In this document: positions 16,169 to 26,170 of the stretch, piece by piece
How positions within the stretch are numbered: the first letter of the stretch is position 1
Layout: every line of letters begins with the position of its first letter
Origin: an uncultured Bacteroidales bacterium
GTDB lineage: Bacteria > Bacteroidota > Bacteroidia > Bacteroidales > Bacteroidaceae
NCBI GenBank assembly: GCA_937898885.1
Contig: CALDKD010000036.1
Location: 1-64,000, forward strand
Length of the DNA stretch: 64,000 nucleotides
Direction: 5' to 3'
Program-made: the position numbers and the translations under genes
Notes under the pieces: generated by a model
Database searches by the model: none
What the model saw: the letters and a program-made list of their open reading frames with translations, nothing else
Told to the model about the DNA's origin: nothing

Positions 16169-17002
16169 TTATTCAAGGGTGTGCAGATACTCAATCTCTG
16201 ATGCCCAAAGCGTCTCGTCAGGAGTCTCCAGAATAAGAGGAATGTCGCTCAGACGGCTGTCCTTCATTATGTTCTTGAAAAACTCATCGCCCAGGAATCC
16301 CTTGCCGATGGAATCGTGCCTGTCAACCTTTGTGGCAAATTCCTTCTTGCTGTCGTTCAGATGAATGGCGCGCAGGTATCTCAGTCCTATAACCTCATCG
16401 AATTCTTTCCAGACACCCTCATAGTCATTCCTCAGGTCATATCCGGCCGTGAAGGTGTGACATGTGTCAACGCATACGCCCACACGGCTCTTGTCCTTGA
16501 TGCCGTCAATGATGCGGGCAATGTGCCAGAATGCGAAGCCTACGTTGCTGCCTTGTCCGGCAGTGTTCTCAATCACAGCGGTTACGCCCTCTGTCCGGTC
16601 AAGCGCTATGTTGATGCTTTCGGTGATAAGGTCCAGACAGGCCTCGGTGGTTATCTTCTTCAGGTGGCTTCCAGGGTGGAAGTTCAGCATTGAGAGACCA
16701 AGCTGTTGGCATCTCTGCATCTCATCCAGAAATGCGGCACGCGATTTCTGCAGGCCTTCCTCATCGGGACTGCCCAGGTTTATCAGATAACTGTCGTGCG
16801 GCAGTATATACTTTGGCAGGAAACCAAATTCTGCGCATTTCTCCTTGAAAAGCGCAATCTCGCTCTCCTTGAGCGGTGCTGATACCCACTGGCGCTGGTT
16901 CTTGGTGAAAAGCGCGAAAGCTGTGGCTCCAACGGCCGCTGCATTTACCGGGGCGTTGAATACGCCTCCGGTTGCTGAGACGTGAGGTCCGATGTGTCTC
17001 AT
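16169..17002 (-). CDS. nfo: Endonuclease IV (AP endonuclease)
   Basis: 277 residues, normal for Nfo. It contains [20 protein letters not shown] at the start, [58 protein letters not shown] and LILETP, together covering the zinc-binding His, Asp and Glu ligands of the TIM-barrel enzyme. It cuts DNA 5' of abasic sites in base-excision repair in the cytosol. It follows mutS2 by 7 bases, so both are probably co-transcribed as a DNA-maintenance unit. Confidence 0.95.
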   Translation of the reverse strand: MRHIGPHVSATGGVFNAPVNAAAVGATAFALFTKNQRQWVSAPLKESEIALFKEKCAEFGFLPKYILPHDSYLINLGSPDEEGLQKSRAAFLDEMQRCQQLGLSMLNFHPGSHLKKITTEACLDLITESINIALDRTEGVTAVIENTAGQGSNVGFAFWHIARIIDGIKDKSRVGVCVDTCHTFTAGYDLRNDYEGVWKEFDEVIGLRYLRAIHLNDSKKEFATKVDRHDSIGKGFLGDEFFKNIMKDSRLSDIPLILETPDETLWASEIEYLHTLE

Positions 17003-17009
17003 ATTGTCT

Positions 17010-19532
17010 TTATCCTATATCTACTACTGTTATGCCTGAGCCGCCGAACTGTATGTGCTCGTCCTGGAACGATCTGACAGCCGGAACGGTGTTGAGGTAT
17101 TGTCTGATGAGCTGCCGCAGGATTCCGTTGCCTGTACCGTGCAGGATGCGTACACGTGACATTCCAATAAGCGTCGCATCGTCTATGTAATGCATCACGG
17201 TCTGTATTGCCTCGTCTCCGCGCATTCCGCGCACGTCCAGATCCGGATGGAATGACAGTTTGCGGTTATTGACCTCCTGATATGTCTGCTTGCTCATATA
17301 AGTGTATGACTTATTCAAGGCGCTTCCCTTTACAGGCTCGGCAAACTCAAGCCGGTCGGCCTTGACAGTACTTGTGATGTTGCCGAACTCAACTGTTATG
17401 TTGCCACGGTCCACGGCTGTCACGTCACCTACGGCGCTCTGGCCTTTCAGACGTACGGTGTCGCCCACTTTGAAAGACTGAGGGCCACGCACATTAATCT
17501 CTGTCTTAGGTTCCGGGCTGTTGTTCTCTGATGTCTGTCTCTTGTTTCCTTTCTCCTCGCGTCTTTTCCTCCTACGCTCCTGACTCTGGCGCACACGCTC
17601 CATCTGGCGCAGTATCTTGTCCTCGGCATCGGCGTTCGTTGAGCGTTCCTGAAGCGTCTCCTTGAACTCATTCAACTCCTGACGTGCCATTCGGGTCAGC
17701 TCTTTATCGGCCTGTGCCTCCTTGATGGTCCGGATGGTGTTCTCAATCACAGCATTGGACTCCTTAAGCATCTGGTCCGCTTTCTCCCTTGCCTCCTTCA
17801 GAATACCTTTGCGCTCCTTGTCAAGATCATCCAGCTCCTTCTCGTGGCGGGCAATCTGCTCATCAAGCTGCTTCTCCAGCTGATGCACATTCTGCCGCTT
17901 GTTCTCCCAGTAACGTTTGTCGCGCACTATGTCCTGCAGATACTTGTCCGCATTTATATAGTCGCGCCCCACGATTTCGGACGCATCTGCGATGACATCC
18001 TCTGGCAAGCCTATCTTTCTGGCAATCTCCACCGCGAACGAGCTGCCTGGATTGCCGGTCTGCAATATGTAGAGCGGCTGCATCAGATGCCTGTCGTACA
18101 ACATGGCGCCATTCATCACGCCATCGTTCGAGTCTGCGTAATGCTTCAGATTCTGATAATGGGTGGTGATGATGCCGAAGGTGCGGCTCTGGTTGAAACG
18201 CATCAGCACGGCCTCGGCTATGGCTCCACCTATGTTAGGCTCAGTACCGCTTCCGAACTCGTCAATGAGAATAAGGCTGGAGCGGTCGCAGTGCCTCATC
18301 ATATTCTTCATATTGAGAAGGTGGCTTGAGTAGGTGCTTAAGTCATCCTCTATACTCTGCTCATCGCCGATATCTATGAATATGCTCTTGAAAATACCTG
18401 CGTGACTGTTGTATCGCATAGGTACCGGAAGTCCGCACTGCAGCATATACTGCAGCAGTCCTACTGTTTTCAGACAAACGGACTTTCCTCCAGCGTTAGG
18501 ACCGGAGATGAGCAGGATGCTGGTCTTTGAGTCAAGACGCAGGTCCAGCGGAACAACCTTGCGCTCGTGCTTGGCGAGCGATATCCTGAGCAAGGGGTGT
18601 ATGGCCTGAACCCAATCGATGACCGGCTTGTGCTCCAGAATGGGGCTTGTGGCATCGAAATCTATAGACAGGCGCGATTTTGCCCTGATGAAGTCAATAT
18701 CGGCCAGAAACTCGTACGACTGCAGTACCGCAGGTATGTCCGGACGGATGGAATCGGCGGTTATGGTCAGAATGCGGATAATCTCGCGTTTCTCATCGGC
18801 CTCCAGCTCGCGTATGCGGTTGTTCGCCTCGACAACCTCCTCGGGCTCAATGAAAACAGTCTTTCCCGATGCGGACTCATCGTGAATGATTCCGCGTATC
18901 TTGCGCTTCAGCGCGGGTGCCACGGGAAGTACCAGACGGCCGTCGCGCATGGTCGGTGCCGCATCCTTATCTACCAGACCGTCAGTCTGCGCCTGTTTCA
19001 GAATGTTGCCTAAAATACGCCCAATGCTGAACTGGGTGCTTGCCAGATCCATTCTTATACGGTATAGCTCTGGCGATGCGTTGTCTTTTATCTTTCCGAA
19101 TTTGGTGAGTATGCGGCTTATGGTTCCTGTTATCTGCGGAAAGACAGCAACCTCGCCACATAGGGCGTAGAGGTTGGGGTAGGTGGCTTGATGCTCCTCA
19201 TCGCGCAGGAATGTGACAATGGCGCTGATGGTCTCGAGTGAGCGCCAAAGCTGCAGCAACTCAGCCTCGTCCATCCAGGTGCCGATTACCTTGATGTGAG
19301 CCAGCGCCTCACGAACGTCGTGGAAATTCTGGTCTGGAAATGCCACTCCCTCCTGTATTATGCGCATCATCTCTGACGTGCGGGCCAGCTCCAGCGCAAT
19401 GGCGCCGTAGTCTGTCATAAACTCCATCTGCTCCACACGCTGTTTGCCCAGAGTGCAGATACATCTGTCAGACAGCATCTCACGGATTTCAGAGAATCCG
19501 GTCTTCGCCTCAAAATTGTTCGGATAGATCAT
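17010..19532 (-). CDS. mutS2: MutS2 family ATPase/endonuclease
   Basis: 840 residues, full length. The N-terminal MutS core domain is followed by the ATPase with Walker [16 protein letters not shown] and [17 protein letters not shown] (Walker B). A long coiled coil of charged helices covers ~residues 510-660. The C-terminal Smr nuclease domain is [16 protein letters not shown] with the HGTGNG motif. MutS2 lacks the mismatch-recognition domain; in other bacteria it suppresses recombination or rescues collided ribosomes. It is the first gene of the mutS2-nfo-DUF1573 set. On the minus strand TAACTTCGC lies about 11 bases before its ATG, giving a very short leader. Confidence 0.95.
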   Translation of the reverse strand: MIYPNNFEAKTGFSEIREMLSDRCICTLGKQRVEQMEFMTDYGAIALELARTSEMMRIIQEGVAFPDQNFHDVREALAHIKVIGTWMDEAELLQLWRSLETISAIVTFLRDEEHQATYPNLYALCGEVAVFPQITGTISRILTKFGKIKDNASPELYRIRMDLASTQFSIGRILGNILKQAQTDGLVDKDAAPTMRDGRLVLPVAPALKRKIRGIIHDESASGKTVFIEPEEVVEANNRIRELEADEKREIIRILTITADSIRPDIPAVLQSYEFLADIDFIRAKSRLSIDFDATSPILEHKPVIDWVQAIHPLLRISLAKHERKVVPLDLRLDSKTSILLISGPNAGGKSVCLKTVGLLQYMLQCGLPVPMRYNSHAGIFKSIFIDIGDEQSIEDDLSTYSSHLLNMKNMMRHCDRSSLILIDEFGSGTEPNIGGAIAEAVLMRFNQSRTFGIITTHYQNLKHYADSNDGVMNGAMLYDRHLMQPLYILQTGNPGSSFAVEIARKIGLPEDVIADASEIVGRDYINADKYLQDIVRDKRYWENKRQNVHQLEKQLDEQIARHEKELDDLDKERKGILKEAREKADQMLKESNAVIENTIRTIKEAQADKELTRMARQELNEFKETLQERSTNADAEDKILRQMERVRQSQERRRKRREEKGNKRQTSENNSPEPKTEINVRGPQSFKVGDTVRLKGQSAVGDVTAVDRGNITVEFGNITSTVKADRLEFAEPVKGSALNKSYTYMSKQTYQEVNNRKLSFHPDLDVRGMRGDEAIQTVMHYIDDATLIGMSRVRILHGTGNGILRQLIRQYLNTVPAVRSFQDEHIQFGGSGITVVDIG

Positions 19533-19540
19533 AACAGACG

Positions 19541-19549
19541 CGAAGTTAC
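19541..19549 (-). promoter_or_regulatory. -7-like box for mutS2
   Basis: Minus-strand TAACTTCGC matches the TAnnTTTGC box with one change, about 8-11 bases before the mutS2 ATG. The transcript would start almost at the start codon. Confidence 0.4.
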
Positions 19550-19766
19550 TCAGAAAACCGACAATTGTCTTGCTTTTATTTTAAAAAGAGTATAAAATCG
19601 TATATTTACACAAGCAGACTCACTGTGGAGACTTATTGCTCTGCTACGGTTAGTGGTGTGCAATCTGCTGTGTGTCGCTCACTATTGCCTCATAGCACGC
19701 AGTTCTTAACGCCACTCCGCGGATAGTCTGCCTTCTTCATTGCCGAAGCAACTCCGGAATTGACAC

Positions 19767-19802
19767 AAAAAAAGCCCCGGACTTGATATGTCCAGGGCTT
19801 TT
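19767..19802 (-). terminator. Terminator of tRNA-Ser
   Basis: On the minus strand AAAAGCCC-t-GGAC pairs with GTCC-gg-GGGCTTT around a short loop and ends in seven T. It starts directly after the tRNA 3' end. Confidence 0.8.
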
Positions 19803-19803
19803 G

Positions 19804-19888
19804 CGGAAAGAGAGGGATTCAAACCCCCGGTACCTTGCGGTACGCCGGTTTTCAAGACCGGTGCAATCGATCACTCTGCCATCTTTCC
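19804..19888 (-). tRNA. tRNA-Ser (anticodon TGA)
   Basis: 85 bases. The acceptor stem GGAAAGA/TCTTTCC is perfect, with discriminator G. The anticodon stem ends in the loop CTTGAAA, giving anticodon TGA. The long variable arm (GTACCGCAAGGTAC) is typical of class II tRNA-Ser. Upstream on the minus strand, ACCTTTGC near 19924-19931 resembles a -7 box. The flanks 19550-19766 and 19932-20154 show no gene. Confidence 0.95.
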
Positions 19889-20154
19889 AATAAGTTGAAG
19901 TATGCCTCTCGCTTAAGGCGGTGCAAAGGTGCTGCATTTTTTTGAATCTTCCAAATATTTGGCAAAGATTAATTGCTTTTTTGTAAAAAATGGCCTCAAA
20001 TTATGAAAAATGAAGTCCTGTCAGTGCTTGCGGCACTGTTCGCGCCGGTCTTGATGGATGCTCGGAATATTTTGCGTAACTGCCTGCGCTGACACCTTTA
20101 CTATAATTTGTGAAGATTTAATAATATTTTATCCTGTTGTTGCGGCGGTTGTAG

Positions 20155-20163
20155 TAACTTTGC
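20155..20163 (+). promoter_or_regulatory. -7 box for the YidE-type transporter
   Basis: TAACTTTGC is a perfect TAnnTTTGC match, 20 bases before the ATG at 20183. Confidence 0.6.
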
Positions 20164-20182
20164 ACCCGTTTTTGAAAAGAGT

Positions 20183-21859
20183 ATGGATTGGTTGATAAAT
20201 CTGTTTGTAGGGACTGGGGTGGCTCATTCCATTTTCATTATATCGCTTGTCATTGCGATAGGATTGATGCTTAACAAGATACGTTTCGGTAGCGTTGCCC
20301 TGGGCGTTACGTGGATTCTCTTTGTGGGTATTGCCGCAGGTCAGCTGGGATGTACGATCGATGCTGACACGGCATCGTTTGTAAAGGAATTCGGCCTGAT
20401 ACTGTTTGTATATTCAATAGGTATGGAGGTTGGTCCAGGTTTCTTCTCCAGTTTCCGCAAGGGAGGTGTCAAGCTTAATCTGCTCTCATTCATTCTGGTG
20501 CTGCTTGGCTGCATCACCGTATTCATAATTCACTGGATAACAGACGAGGATCTGGTAAGCCTTACAGGTGTTATGTATGGCGCGGTCACCAACACGCCAG
20601 GTATGGGTGCCGCACAGCAGACACTGGTTGACATGACAGGTGCGCAGAACCCGTCTATCGCACAGGGATATGCCGTGGCTTATCCGCTTGGAGTGGTTGG
20701 CCTGATATTATGCCTGATACTTTTGAAGAAGGTGTTCAACGTGGATTTCAAGAAAGAGGAGGAGCGTGTAAGCAAGAGCAACAAGGACTTGGCCGATGAG
20801 TTGGAGGCTGCTACACTGGAACTTCAGAATAAGTCGCTTGTAGGGTTGACAATCAATGAGGTACAACGACAGTTCGGACGTTCCTGCGTGGTTACCCGCG
20901 TGCTTCATAAAGGAGCGGCTGATGTTGAGCTGGTTGGTGCCAAGACTACTCTTCAGGAGGGCGATAAGCTTTTTATGGTGGCATCGCCCGAGGAGATCAA
21001 TACTATGTCGTTGCTTATTGGCCCGCGTGTGACCAATATGGACGAGACGGCCTGGAACCAGATGGAGTCGAACCACCTGACATCGGAGAAGATCATTGTG
21101 ACAAATCCCGCACTTAACGGACAGCGCCTTGGCGATATGAAACTGCGCCAGACATTCAATGTGACCATCACACGCATCAGAAGGGCAGGTGTGGAGCTTA
21201 TCGCAACACCGCAGCTGCTGTTGCAGCTTGGCGACCGGGTAACTGTTGTAGGCAGCCCGAACAGTATTCAAAGCATCAGCGGGCTTCTGGGTAATTCCGT
21301 AAAGAAACTGAACGAGCCGAACCTGCTGCCTTATTTCCTGGGTATCGTCCTGGGTGTGATACTTGGTATGATTCCTATAATGCTGCCAGGAATACCGGTT
21401 CCTGTCAAGCTCGGTCTGGCCGGTGGTCCGCTCATCATAGCCATTCTTATGAGTAAGTATGGCCCTCAGATCAAGATTGTAACCTATTCAACCACCTCGG
21501 CCAACCATATGGTGCGTCAGATTGGCCTGAGCCTGTTCCTTGCCGCAGTAGGAATAACTGCGGGCGACGGATTTATAGAGATGGTGGCGGACGGTGGCTA
21601 CTGGTGGATTCTATACGGACTCATCATTACGTTCGTACCGTGTCTGATAGTAGGTCTGATAGCGCGCTATGCGTTCAAGCTCAGCTATTTCTCAATTTGC
21701 GGTATGTTGTCAGGCTCTATGACAGACCCTCCTGTTCTGGCATATTCACAGAATGTCTGCGACAACAACCAGGTGCCGGTGGCATACTCAACTGTATATC
21801 CGCTCACTATGTTCCTGCGTGTGATCGCCGCACAGGTGCTCATTCTGCTCAGTATCTGA
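20183..21859 (+). CDS. YidE/YbjL-type putative transporter (AspT family) with TrkA-C domains
   Basis: 558 residues. It has two membrane halves of about five helices each, with the duplicated family signature VNEFGLxLFVYxIGxxxGPGFF (here FVKEFGLILFVYSIGMEVGPGFF). Between them are two RCK_C/TrkA-C-like regulatory domains at ~residues 215-380, which usually bind small ligands. TNTPGMGAAQQTL and SMTDPPVLAYSQ are the paired re-entrant-type motifs. Family members include the aspartate:alanine antiporter AspT, but the substrate here is unknown; it acts in the inner membrane. It is monocistronic with its own promoter box, and followed at 21909 by the btuB promoter. Confidence 0.88.
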   Translation: MDWLINLFVGTGVAHSIFIISLVIAIGLMLNKIRFGSVALGVTWILFVGIAAGQLGCTIDADTASFVKEFGLILFVYSIGMEVGPGFFSSFRKGGVKLNLLSFILVLLGCITVFIIHWITDEDLVSLTGVMYGAVTNTPGMGAAQQTLVDMTGAQNPSIAQGYAVAYPLGVVGLILCLILLKKVFNVDFKKEEERVSKSNKDLADELEAATLELQNKSLVGLTINEVQRQFGRSCVVTRVLHKGAADVELVGAKTTLQEGDKLFMVASPEEINTMSLLIGPRVTNMDETAWNQMESNHLTSEKIIVTNPALNGQRLGDMKLRQTFNVTITRIRRAGVELIATPQLLLQLGDRVTVVGSPNSIQSISGLLGNSVKKLNEPNLLPYFLGIVLGVILGMIPIMLPGIPVPVKLGLAGGPLIIAILMSKYGPQIKIVTYSTTSANHMVRQIGLSLFLAAVGITAGDGFIEMVADGGYWWILYGLIITFVPCLIVGLIARYAFKLSYFSICGMLSGSMTDPPVLAYSQNVCDNNQVPVAYSTVYPLTMFLRVIAAQVLILLSI

Positions 21860-21908
21860 TTTGTTTGCTAAAAGTGGCATATTTCCTTGCCGTTTGAAAA
21901 TATTGTCT

Positions 21909-21916
21909 TACCTTTG
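21909..21916 (+). promoter_or_regulatory. Promoter of the btuB-btuG operon
   Basis: TACCTTTG is a -7 box match. CTTG ends 19 bases upstream, close to the -33 TTTG with standard spacing. The transcript would begin just before the riboswitch. Confidence 0.6.
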
Positions 21917-21924
21917 TCACGCTT

Positions 21925-22115
21925 TTGGTTTCAGAACCGGCTCCGCGCCGGCTATGAGTAATTCGGAATCGGGTGAGAGTCCCGGACAGTACCTGCTGCT
22001 GTAAGTCCCTTTTCTCTGCAGAAAACGAAAGTTCACCGCAATCCTTGCCACTGACCTCATTGGGTTGGGAAGGCGCGGTTGGACGGGACAAGTCAGAAGA
22101 CCAACCGGAAAGCAT
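21925..22115 (+). ncRNA. Cobalamin riboswitch
   Basis: The conserved core reads GAATCGGGTGAGAGTCCCGG (21965-21984), then CTGCTGTAAG, the GCCACTG element near 22047, and the B12 box AGTCAGAAGACC at 22091-22102. All are in the order of adenosylcobalamin-type riboswitches. The expression platform is the short stretch to the start codon at 22155, which carries an SD-like GGGAGGAAG. Sequestration of that site when cobalamin is bound is the likely control. Confidence 0.92.
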
Positions 22116-22154
22116 TAATAACCTTTGCCCTGCAGGTGTACGGGAGGAAGATTG

Positions 22155-24161
22155 ATGAGACGGTTTTCTGCAATACAGATTGTGCCCGCTTTGCTGATGT
22201 GCATTGTCACATCCGTCAATGCTCAGGTTGCTGACTCTCTGGAGAGGGCCATCGACGAGGTGGTTGTAGCCGCATCGCACATAGACCGGCAGACAATTCC
22301 GGCACAGGAGCTTGATGCCGCCTCTATCAGACGTATGTCTGTCAGCTCTGTGGCCGATGCACTTCGCTATTTCAGCGGAATACAGATAAAGGATTATGGA
22401 GGAATAGGGGGCTTGAAGACTGTGAATGTGCGCAGTATGGGCAGTGAGCACGTAGGGGTGTTCCTTGATGGCATACAACTTGGAAATGCTCAGAACGGCA
22501 CGATTGACCTTGGCAGGTATTCGCTTGACAATATGGAGAGCGTCACTATGTACAACGGCCAGAAAAGCTCAATATTCCAGCCTGCAAAATCGTTTGCCAG
22601 CGCAAGCACATTGTACCTACAAAGCCGTAAACCCTCTTTTGATGAGGGCAAGTCACATAACTTCAAGGCAGTTCTCAAGGCGGGATCGTTCAACACCTGG
22701 AATCCGTCTGTCTTATGGGAGCGGAAGATAGGAGAGAACGTGAGCGGCAGCATAAGCGCCGAGTATATCAGTACATCGGGACGCTATCCGTTCACCATCA
22801 CGAATAAAAACGGGTACGATACCACTATGGTTAGGGCGAATGGTGATATCGCTGCTATCAGGGTCGAGCCTTCGCTCTATGGTTCCGGCAATGGAAATAT
22901 CTGGAATGCAAAGCTTTACCTTTATTCGTCATCGCGAGGTTATCCCGGAGCTGTAGTACGTGGCGATCCTGAGAAATCCTCAGCTACAGACCGTCAATGG
23001 GACACCAATCTGATGCTCCAAGGCAGCTGGCACAGGGATTTTTCGGACTGGTACAGCGTTATGGCGCAGGCAAAATACGCATACGATTACCTTCACTACA
23101 ACTCAGATCCGTCTATGACTTCAGGCGGTATGTACGTTGATAACATATACAGACAGCAGGAGGGCTATGCATCACTGGCGCAGTTGTTTGCCATAAACAG
23201 CTGGTGGAGCGCCTCCCTCTCTGCTGATTTTCAGATAAACAGTCTTAGCGGCAATATAAGGGATTTGAATAATCCGTTACGCCTCACAACATTGATGGTT
23301 GTCTCAACGGCTTTCGGACTCAGGCATCTGAAAGGACAGGCGTCGGTCTTATATACTTTCGTTGATGACAGGAACGGCAAGGCTGTGGTAGATGGAACAA
23401 AGAATAGACTCACCCCGACAGTAGTACTTTCCTGGCAGCCTTTTGAGAGCGTTGACTGGAATATCAGGGCATTTTACAAGCGGGTCTTCAGGGTTCCAAC
23501 GCTGAATGACCAGTACTATACCGTTGTAGGCGGCAAGCCAATCAGCCCTGAGTATGCCACACAGTACAATATCGGCACTACCTGGGGTATAAGCCAAGGC
23601 AGTGGAGCGCTGCGCTCGGTTGACATACAGGTTGACGCATACTATAATCAGATAGAGGACAAGATTGTTGCGGTACCATCCAGCAATCAGTTCCGCTGGA
23701 CAATGATGAATGTGGGGTATGTGGAGATATTGGGTTTTGACGCATCGGTTCAGAGTAATGTCAGGATAGGGCAGACATCAAACGGGCTAAGCATCAAATA
23801 TACATACCAGCAGGCGCAGGACAAGACAGACAACCGCAGTATGTGGTATGGCGGGCAGATTCCTTATGTACCGGCGCACAGCGGCTCTGTGTCATATTCG
23901 GGCGACTGGCGTGACTGGAGCTGGAACTACAGTATGGTATATACCGGCATACGTTATGTGTCTGTGGCCAACATTCCGGAGAACCGGGTAGGGCAATGGT
24001 GTACCCACGATGTGAGTGCTTCAAGACACATTAAGCTGAACAAGTGTGATTTACGAGCTACAGTTGAAGTGAATAACATATTCAACAAACAGTATGAGAT
24101 AGTCAAGTGCTATCCTATGCCGGGAATCAGCTGGAGGGTTCGTATGGAGGTCTGGTTCTAA
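22155..24161 (+). CDS. btuB: TonB-dependent cobalamin receptor, BtuB-like
   Basis: 668 residues from ATG 22155; the in-frame TTG at 22125 precedes the SD-like GGGAGGAAG and is rejected. There is a signal peptide (MRRFSAIQIVPALLMCIVTSVNAQ). The plug domain has the TonB-box-like EVVVAA, then ALRYFSGIQIKDYGGIGGLKTVNVRSMGSEHVGVFLDGIQ. The 22-strand-type barrel ends in an aromatic residue (RMEVWF), as needed for BAM insertion. Its substrate is assigned from the cobalamin riboswitch in its leader and the BtuG-like partner downstream, not from the protein alone. It is 21 bases upstream of btuG. Confidence 0.92.
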   Translation: MRRFSAIQIVPALLMCIVTSVNAQVADSLERAIDEVVVAASHIDRQTIPAQELDAASIRRMSVSSVADALRYFSGIQIKDYGGIGGLKTVNVRSMGSEHVGVFLDGIQLGNAQNGTIDLGRYSLDNMESVTMYNGQKSSIFQPAKSFASASTLYLQSRKPSFDEGKSHNFKAVLKAGSFNTWNPSVLWERKIGENVSGSISAEYISTSGRYPFTITNKNGYDTTMVRANGDIAAIRVEPSLYGSGNGNIWNAKLYLYSSSRGYPGAVVRGDPEKSSATDRQWDTNLMLQGSWHRDFSDWYSVMAQAKYAYDYLHYNSDPSMTSGGMYVDNIYRQQEGYASLAQLFAINSWWSASLSADFQINSLSGNIRDLNNPLRLTTLMVVSTAFGLRHLKGQASVLYTFVDDRNGKAVVDGTKNRLTPTVVLSWQPFESVDWNIRAFYKRVFRVPTLNDQYYTVVGGKPISPEYATQYNIGTTWGISQGSGALRSVDIQVDAYYNQIEDKIVAVPSSNQFRWTMMNVGYVEILGFDASVQSNVRIGQTSNGLSIKYTYQQAQDKTDNRSMWYGGQIPYVPAHSGSVSYSGDWRDWSWNYSMVYTGIRYVSVANIPENRVGQWCTHDVSASRHIKLNKCDLRATVEVNNIFNKQYEIVKCYPMPGISWRVRMEVWF

Positions 24162-24182
24162 TGAAATTATTATTGATAGATT

Positions 24183-25343
24183 ATGAGAAAAACGTTTGGA
24201 TTGATGCTGCTTATGCCGGTTCTTGCATTTGTAGCTTGTGAGAAAGAGAATGGTTCCGGCGTAAATGAGCCGGAAGAGGAAAGACCAGTGGAGAAAATGG
24301 ACAGCATCTGCGGCTTTTTCCTTATGAACGAGGGTAATATGGGCACAAACAAGTGTACCATAGACTATTATGACTATTCCACCGGTAAATATACAAATAA
24401 CATTTTCTCCATAGTCAACAAGAATATGGCGCTTGATTTAGGAGACAGCGGTAACGATATGGGCATTTATGGCGATAAACTATACACAGTAGTAAACGGA
24501 AGCAATATTGTGGAGGTTATGGATGCCAATACGGCAAGACACATTACTCAGATACCTGTTGCCAACTGTCGCAATATCGCATTTGATGGCGGTTATGCGT
24601 ATGTGTCCAGCTATGCGGGGGCCAGTATGAGTGACTCTGTCAGTCGCGTTGGATATGTGGCACGTATTGACACACTTACACTTCAGGTAACAGATTCCTG
24701 TATGGTGGGATATCAGCCGGAGGAGATTGTCGTTCACGATGGAAAGCTCTATGTGGCCAACTCAGGTGGCTATTGCTATCCTGATTATGACAACAGGGTC
24801 AGTGTCATTGACTTGAATACATTCAAGCTTGTCCGGAATATTGAGGTGGAGGTTAACCTGCACCGAATGGCGATCGATGCGAGACGTGGTGTTGTCTATG
24901 TGAGCAGCCGTGGTGACTACTATACAATTCCGTCAGCCATTTATGCCATTGATGCGAAGGCTGATACCGTGATGTATCAGATACCTGACCTGAATTGTGC
25001 CGATATTGAGATTGCCGGCGACTCTCTCTATGTGTATAGCACGGAGTTCGACTATAACACTTATCAGACTATTGTGGCTTTCTCAATCTATGATATTGCA
25101 CAGCAGAAGGTTATCAGCCGCAATTTCATTACAGACGGAACAGAGGGCGATATCGTCTATCCTTACGGTATGTCTGTCAATCCGGAGAATGGCGACATAT
25201 ACATTACAGATGCCAAGGATTTCGTCACACCTGGTATGGTGTATTGCTACGACCGTCAGGGAAAACGCAAGTGGGCTGCCATGACCGGAGATATTCCCGG
25301 TCATTTCGCATATACCAGACATCCTCTGAATTTGCCGGAATAA
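24183..25343 (+). CDS. btuG: BtuG-like surface lipoprotein (YncE/DUF5074 beta-propeller)
   Basis: 386 residues. The lipoprotein signal [19 protein letters not shown] is followed by an acidic linker. The rest is a beta-propeller: repeated blades with [45 protein letters not shown] and [14 protein letters not shown]. BtuG proteins of Bacteroidetes are surface lipoproteins that cap BtuB and bind vitamin B12 very tightly. The position just after btuB and under the riboswitch fits this. Cobalamin binding is inferred from family and context. Confidence 0.85.
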   Translation: MRKTFGLMLLMPVLAFVACEKENGSGVNEPEEERPVEKMDSICGFFLMNEGNMGTNKCTIDYYDYSTGKYTNNIFSIVNKNMALDLGDSGNDMGIYGDKLYTVVNGSNIVEVMDANTARHITQIPVANCRNIAFDGGYAYVSSYAGASMSDSVSRVGYVARIDTLTLQVTDSCMVGYQPEEIVVHDGKLYVANSGGYCYPDYDNRVSVIDLNTFKLVRNIEVEVNLHRMAIDARRGVVYVSSRGDYYTIPSAIYAIDAKADTVMYQIPDLNCADIEIAGDSLYVYSTEFDYNTYQTIVAFSIYDIAQQKVISRNFITDGTEGDIVYPYGMSVNPENGDIYITDAKDFVTPGMVYCYDRQGKRKWAAMTGDIPGHFAYTRHPLNLPE

Positions 25344-25366
25344 TAACCGTTTTTAGTTTTTTTTAT

Positions 25367-25374
25367 TATCTTTG
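25367..25374 (+). promoter_or_regulatory. -7 box for rubrerythrin
   Basis: TATCTTTG, 67 bases before the ATG at 25442, in an AT-rich stretch after the btuG stop. Confidence 0.55.
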
Positions 25375-25441
25375 TGACAGACAATGCTGGAAAGGTGTTG
25401 CCTGTCACTTAATTAATAACTTAACATCTAATAATAGAATT

Positions 25442-25981
25442 ATGGCAAACAAGTATGCAGGAACCCAGACCGAGAAGAATCTGGAGGCAGCGTTCGCAGG
25501 TGAGTCACAGGCTCGTAACAAGTACACTTATTTCGCATCAAAGGCAAAGAAGGAGGGCTTTGAGCAGATTGCAGAGATTTTCCAGAAAACCGCCGACAAT
25601 GAGAAAGAGCATGCAAAGCTCTGGCTCAAGGAGTTGGAGGGCATTGGCTCCACCGCAGAGAATCTGGCCGCAGCCGCAGCTGGTGAGAATTTTGAGTGGA
25701 CAGATATGTATGAGGGTTTCGCAAAGACAGCCGAGGCAGAGGGATTCCCAGTCCTTGCAGCCCGCTTCCGCCTTGTAGCCGCCATTGAGAAGCGCCACGA
25801 GGAGCGTTATCGCGCACTGCTTCACAATATTGAGGCCGCCGAGGTGTTCAAGAAGTCAAGCGTGAAGGTATGGGAATGCCGCAACTGCGGTCACATCATT
25901 GTAGGCGAGGAGGCACCACAGGTTTGTCCTACCTGCGCGCATCCTCAGAGCTACTTTGAGATTCACGTAGATAATTTCTGA
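25442..25981 (+). CDS. rbr: Rubrerythrin
   Basis: 179 residues. The N-terminal ferritin-like four-helix domain carries the diiron Glu and His ligands ([54 protein letters not shown]). The C-terminal rubredoxin domain has CRNCGH and CPTCAHPQ, the Cys pairs for iron. It reduces hydrogen peroxide in the cytosol of anaerobes using electrons from rubredoxin or NADH oxidoreductases. ATG 25442 gives the standard family start ([14 protein letters not shown]). Own promoter box and terminator. Confidence 0.97.
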   Translation: MANKYAGTQTEKNLEAAFAGESQARNKYTYFASKAKKEGFEQIAEIFQKTADNEKEHAKLWLKELEGIGSTAENLAAAAAGENFEWTDMYEGFAKTAEAEGFPVLAARFRLVAAIEKRHEERYRALLHNIEAAEVFKKSSVKVWECRNCGHIIVGEEAPQVCPTCAHPQSYFEIHVDNF

Positions 25982-26035
25982 TAACGGCATCGCCATTGCC
26001 CTTGGCTTGAAAGATGTGGCAATGACATTATGAAT

Positions 26036-26072
26036 AAATGTTCCGGGTAAATGCCTGGAACATTTGTTGTTT
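26036..26072 (+). terminator. Terminator after rubrerythrin
   Basis: AAATGTTCC pairs with GGAACATTT around a 12-base loop, followed by GTTGTTT. Confidence 0.7.
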
Positions 26073-26145
26073 CCGGATGACTCTTGAGCTGGTTGCGCAA
26101 TACTGTTAAATATTGGGTGGATATGTACCGATGTATTTTTTTTGT

Positions 26146-26154
26146 TAAATTTGC
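26146..26154 (+). promoter_or_regulatory. Promoter of the exported caspase/transglutaminase operon
   Basis: TAAATTTGC is a perfect -7 box. It rules out the in-frame starts upstream (from 26084) and points to GTG 26171 as first start codon, after an A-rich leader. Confidence 0.65.
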
Positions 26155-26170
26155 AAAAAAAAGTAAATCG

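Noticed and set aside
19737..19937. 66-codon ORF on the minus strand
   Set aside because: It is the tRNA-Ser gene and its terminator read as protein.
21886..22478. Minus-strand ORF over the riboswitch region
   Set aside because: Non-coding riboswitch and the btuB 5' part explain the sequence; the frame lacks any family pattern.
26084..26170. 29 extra N-terminal codons on transglutaminase-like protein A
   Set aside because: The -7 box at 26146 lies inside this stretch and the signal peptide starts only at GTG 26171.
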